From a virus: 20,878 bases of DNA. The position numbers were made by a program, and so were the translations under genes. The stretch spans positions 1 through 20,878 of the IMG/VR virus record IMGVR_UViG_3300021963_000788; one strand, given 5' to 3'. How positions within the stretch are numbered: the first letter of the stretch is position 1; each line of letters starts with the position of its first letter. The notes below the pieces were generated by a model that saw nothing but the letters and a program-made list of their open reading frames with translations, ran no database searches and was not told where the DNA came from. This document shows, piece by piece, positions 20,063-20,878 of the stretch.

Positions 20063-20727
20063 CTACACAGATTGTTACTACAGAGGTTTTGGATCTTGCT
20101 AGGACGAAAGCTCCTGCGCTTCCTATCGCGCCAGTAGATTACAGCCGCCAGTATCTGGATCAACTTAATAACGTCTTACGTCTGTACTTTTCCCAGATAG
20201 ATAACTTTATAGGCCAGTTATCGTCTAATAATTCTGTTACTACAGCTAACTTGCGGGTTCCTTACGGAGCATTCTCCAGCAACCTTACGCAAACAACAAC
20301 AGCTAACACCGCAACTTTGATGACGATGAACACGACGGATTTTTCTAGCAACGTCACGTTGAACTCGTCAAACATTACTGTTGAGTATGCTGGCATATAC
20401 AACTTGCAGTTTAGTGCGCAGTTAGAAAATGCTGATAATGCGCCGGAAGATGTGTTTATCTGGTTAAAACAAAACGGTGTTGATATTCCCGGTTCTGCTG
20501 GCAAAGTTGGTATGCCTGCTCGTAAAGCTGTAAGCAATCCATCTCATGACATTAAAGGCTGGAATTACTTTTTGTCTATGAATGCTGGAGATAATGTGGC
20601 TATTTATTGGTCACCTACACAATCTAATGTAACCATACCTTTTTATGCTGCGTCTGGCAGCCCGACGAAGCCATCTACTCAATCAGTGGTGACTACGCTA
20701 ACCTTTGTTTCGGCGTTACCCACATGA
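20059..20727 (+). CDS. Tail protein with helical start and TNF/C1q-like C-terminal domain
   Basis: The 222-residue protein starts with a helical region (SRQYLDQLNNVLRLYFSQID, about 29-48, then NFIGQL) that could form a short trimeric coiled coil. The rest is a beta-rich domain with NTATLMTMNTTDFSSNVTLN, VEYAGIYNLQFSAQLENAD, EDVFIWLKQNGVDIPGSAGK and MNAGDNVAIYWSPTQSNVTI. This is the pattern of the C1q/TNF-like jelly-roll found at phage fibre and needle tips. It follows the gp10-like gene directly, where P22 codes its tail needle, so a needle or plug with a knob is possible. The domain similarity is recognised by pattern only. Confidence 0.68.
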   Translation: MTTQIVTTEVLDLARTKAPALPIAPVDYSRQYLDQLNNVLRLYFSQIDNFIGQLSSNNSVTTANLRVPYGAFSSNLTQTTTANTATLMTMNTTDFSSNVTLNSSNITVEYAGIYNLQFSAQLENADNAPEDVFIWLKQNGVDIPGSAGKVGMPARKAVSNPSHDIKGWNYFLSMNAGDNVAIYWSPTQSNVTIPFYAASGSPTKPSTQSVVTTLTFVSALPT

Positions 20728-20758
20728 TACTATTGACAAAATTTTCTAAAGGTGCGTT

Positions 20759-20878
20759 ATGAGCCTGCATACCCTAGCAAACCATCTGCAATCTGCTGGC
20801 AGAGGCGAGGATAAAGTACTCGTTCACATGACACCGGGTGAGGTAAATGGCCTGCAATCGTTGGCTATGGCGCACGGC
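20759..20878 (+). CDS. N-terminal 40 residues of a further virion gene, cut by the window edge
   Basis: The frame opens at ATG 20759, with AAGGTG 5 bases upstream, and stays open to the end of the window. The visible start (SLHTLANHLQSAGRGEDKVL, then VHMTPGEVNGLQSLAMAHG) is one I recognise from genes placed after tail-hub genes in aquatic podoviruses. These are often large and may encode internal or ejection proteins. This position in P22-like order would suit an injection protein. Nothing more can be said from 40 residues. Confidence 0.7.
   Translation, partial: MSLHTLANHLQSAGRGEDKVLVHMTPGEVNGLQSLAMAHG

Noticed and set aside
20733-20761. Perfect TTGACA box (20733-20738) as a promoter for the last gene
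   Set aside because: At 16-18 bases there is only a poor -10 (GTTATG), which overlaps the start codon. The region is better explained by the AAGGTG ribosome site.

Overview
The window is a continuous block of virion and lysis genes from a tailed bacteriophage. All 33 genes read on the + strand. They are tightly packed: neighbours often overlap by 1, 4 or 8 bases, and no non-coding gap is longer than about 130 bases. Portal, scaffold, Mu gpT-like capsid protein, short-tail adaptor and P22 gp10-like tail hub occur in that order, without a tape measure, sheath or tail tube. This points to a short-tailed (podovirus-type) phage of the kind known mainly from environmental and metagenomic genomes of aquatic bacteria. 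The sequence does not identify the host. The M15-type endolysin and the Shine-Dalgarno sites fit a Gram-negative bacterium, but this is inference.

Head module (1-5405): a portal protein cut by the left edge, a small helical protein, a GroES-like co-chaperonin, an acidic coiled-coil scaffold, two probable head-associated proteins and the major capsid protein. The module ends at a strong terminator with a UUCG loop (5427-5456). A freestanding HNH endonuclease gene follows (5501-6076), with a possible promoter on each side. Next comes a structured leader (6121-6203) that may hide the ribosome binding site of the next gene.

Small-protein module (6204-12843): beta-rich structural proteins alternate with an unusual run of tiny, very basic proteins. 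These share KKGG peptides, and three of them carry a signature of the form DG-x-A-x-[RK]-GKT. Two adaptor-like proteins, probably connecting head and tail, lie in this stretch (9375-10115 and 10973-11650). Two genes, of 54 and 58 codons, are easy to miss.

Host-recognition and lysis module (12847-17921): a protein of degenerate 20-22 residue repeats, a tail-fibre protein with 15-residue repeats, an internally duplicated glycine-rich protein, a small Trp-rich protein, a 2-oxoglutarate/Fe(II) oxygenase, a conserved phage protein, a two-helix holin candidate and an L-Ala-D-Glu-type peptidase endolysin. The last part (17924-20878) holds the gp10-like tail hub with two inserted modules, a protein with a helical start and a TNF/C1q-like end, and the first 40 codons of a further virion gene cut by the right edge.

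Together the genes cover capsid assembly, neck and tail assembly, receptor binding and lysis. The terminase genes are presumably left of the window. Replication genes are not seen. The most unusual parts are the KKGG/GKT small-protein cluster, the repeat proteins, the leader hairpin at 6161-6194 and the oxygenase next to the receptor-binding genes.
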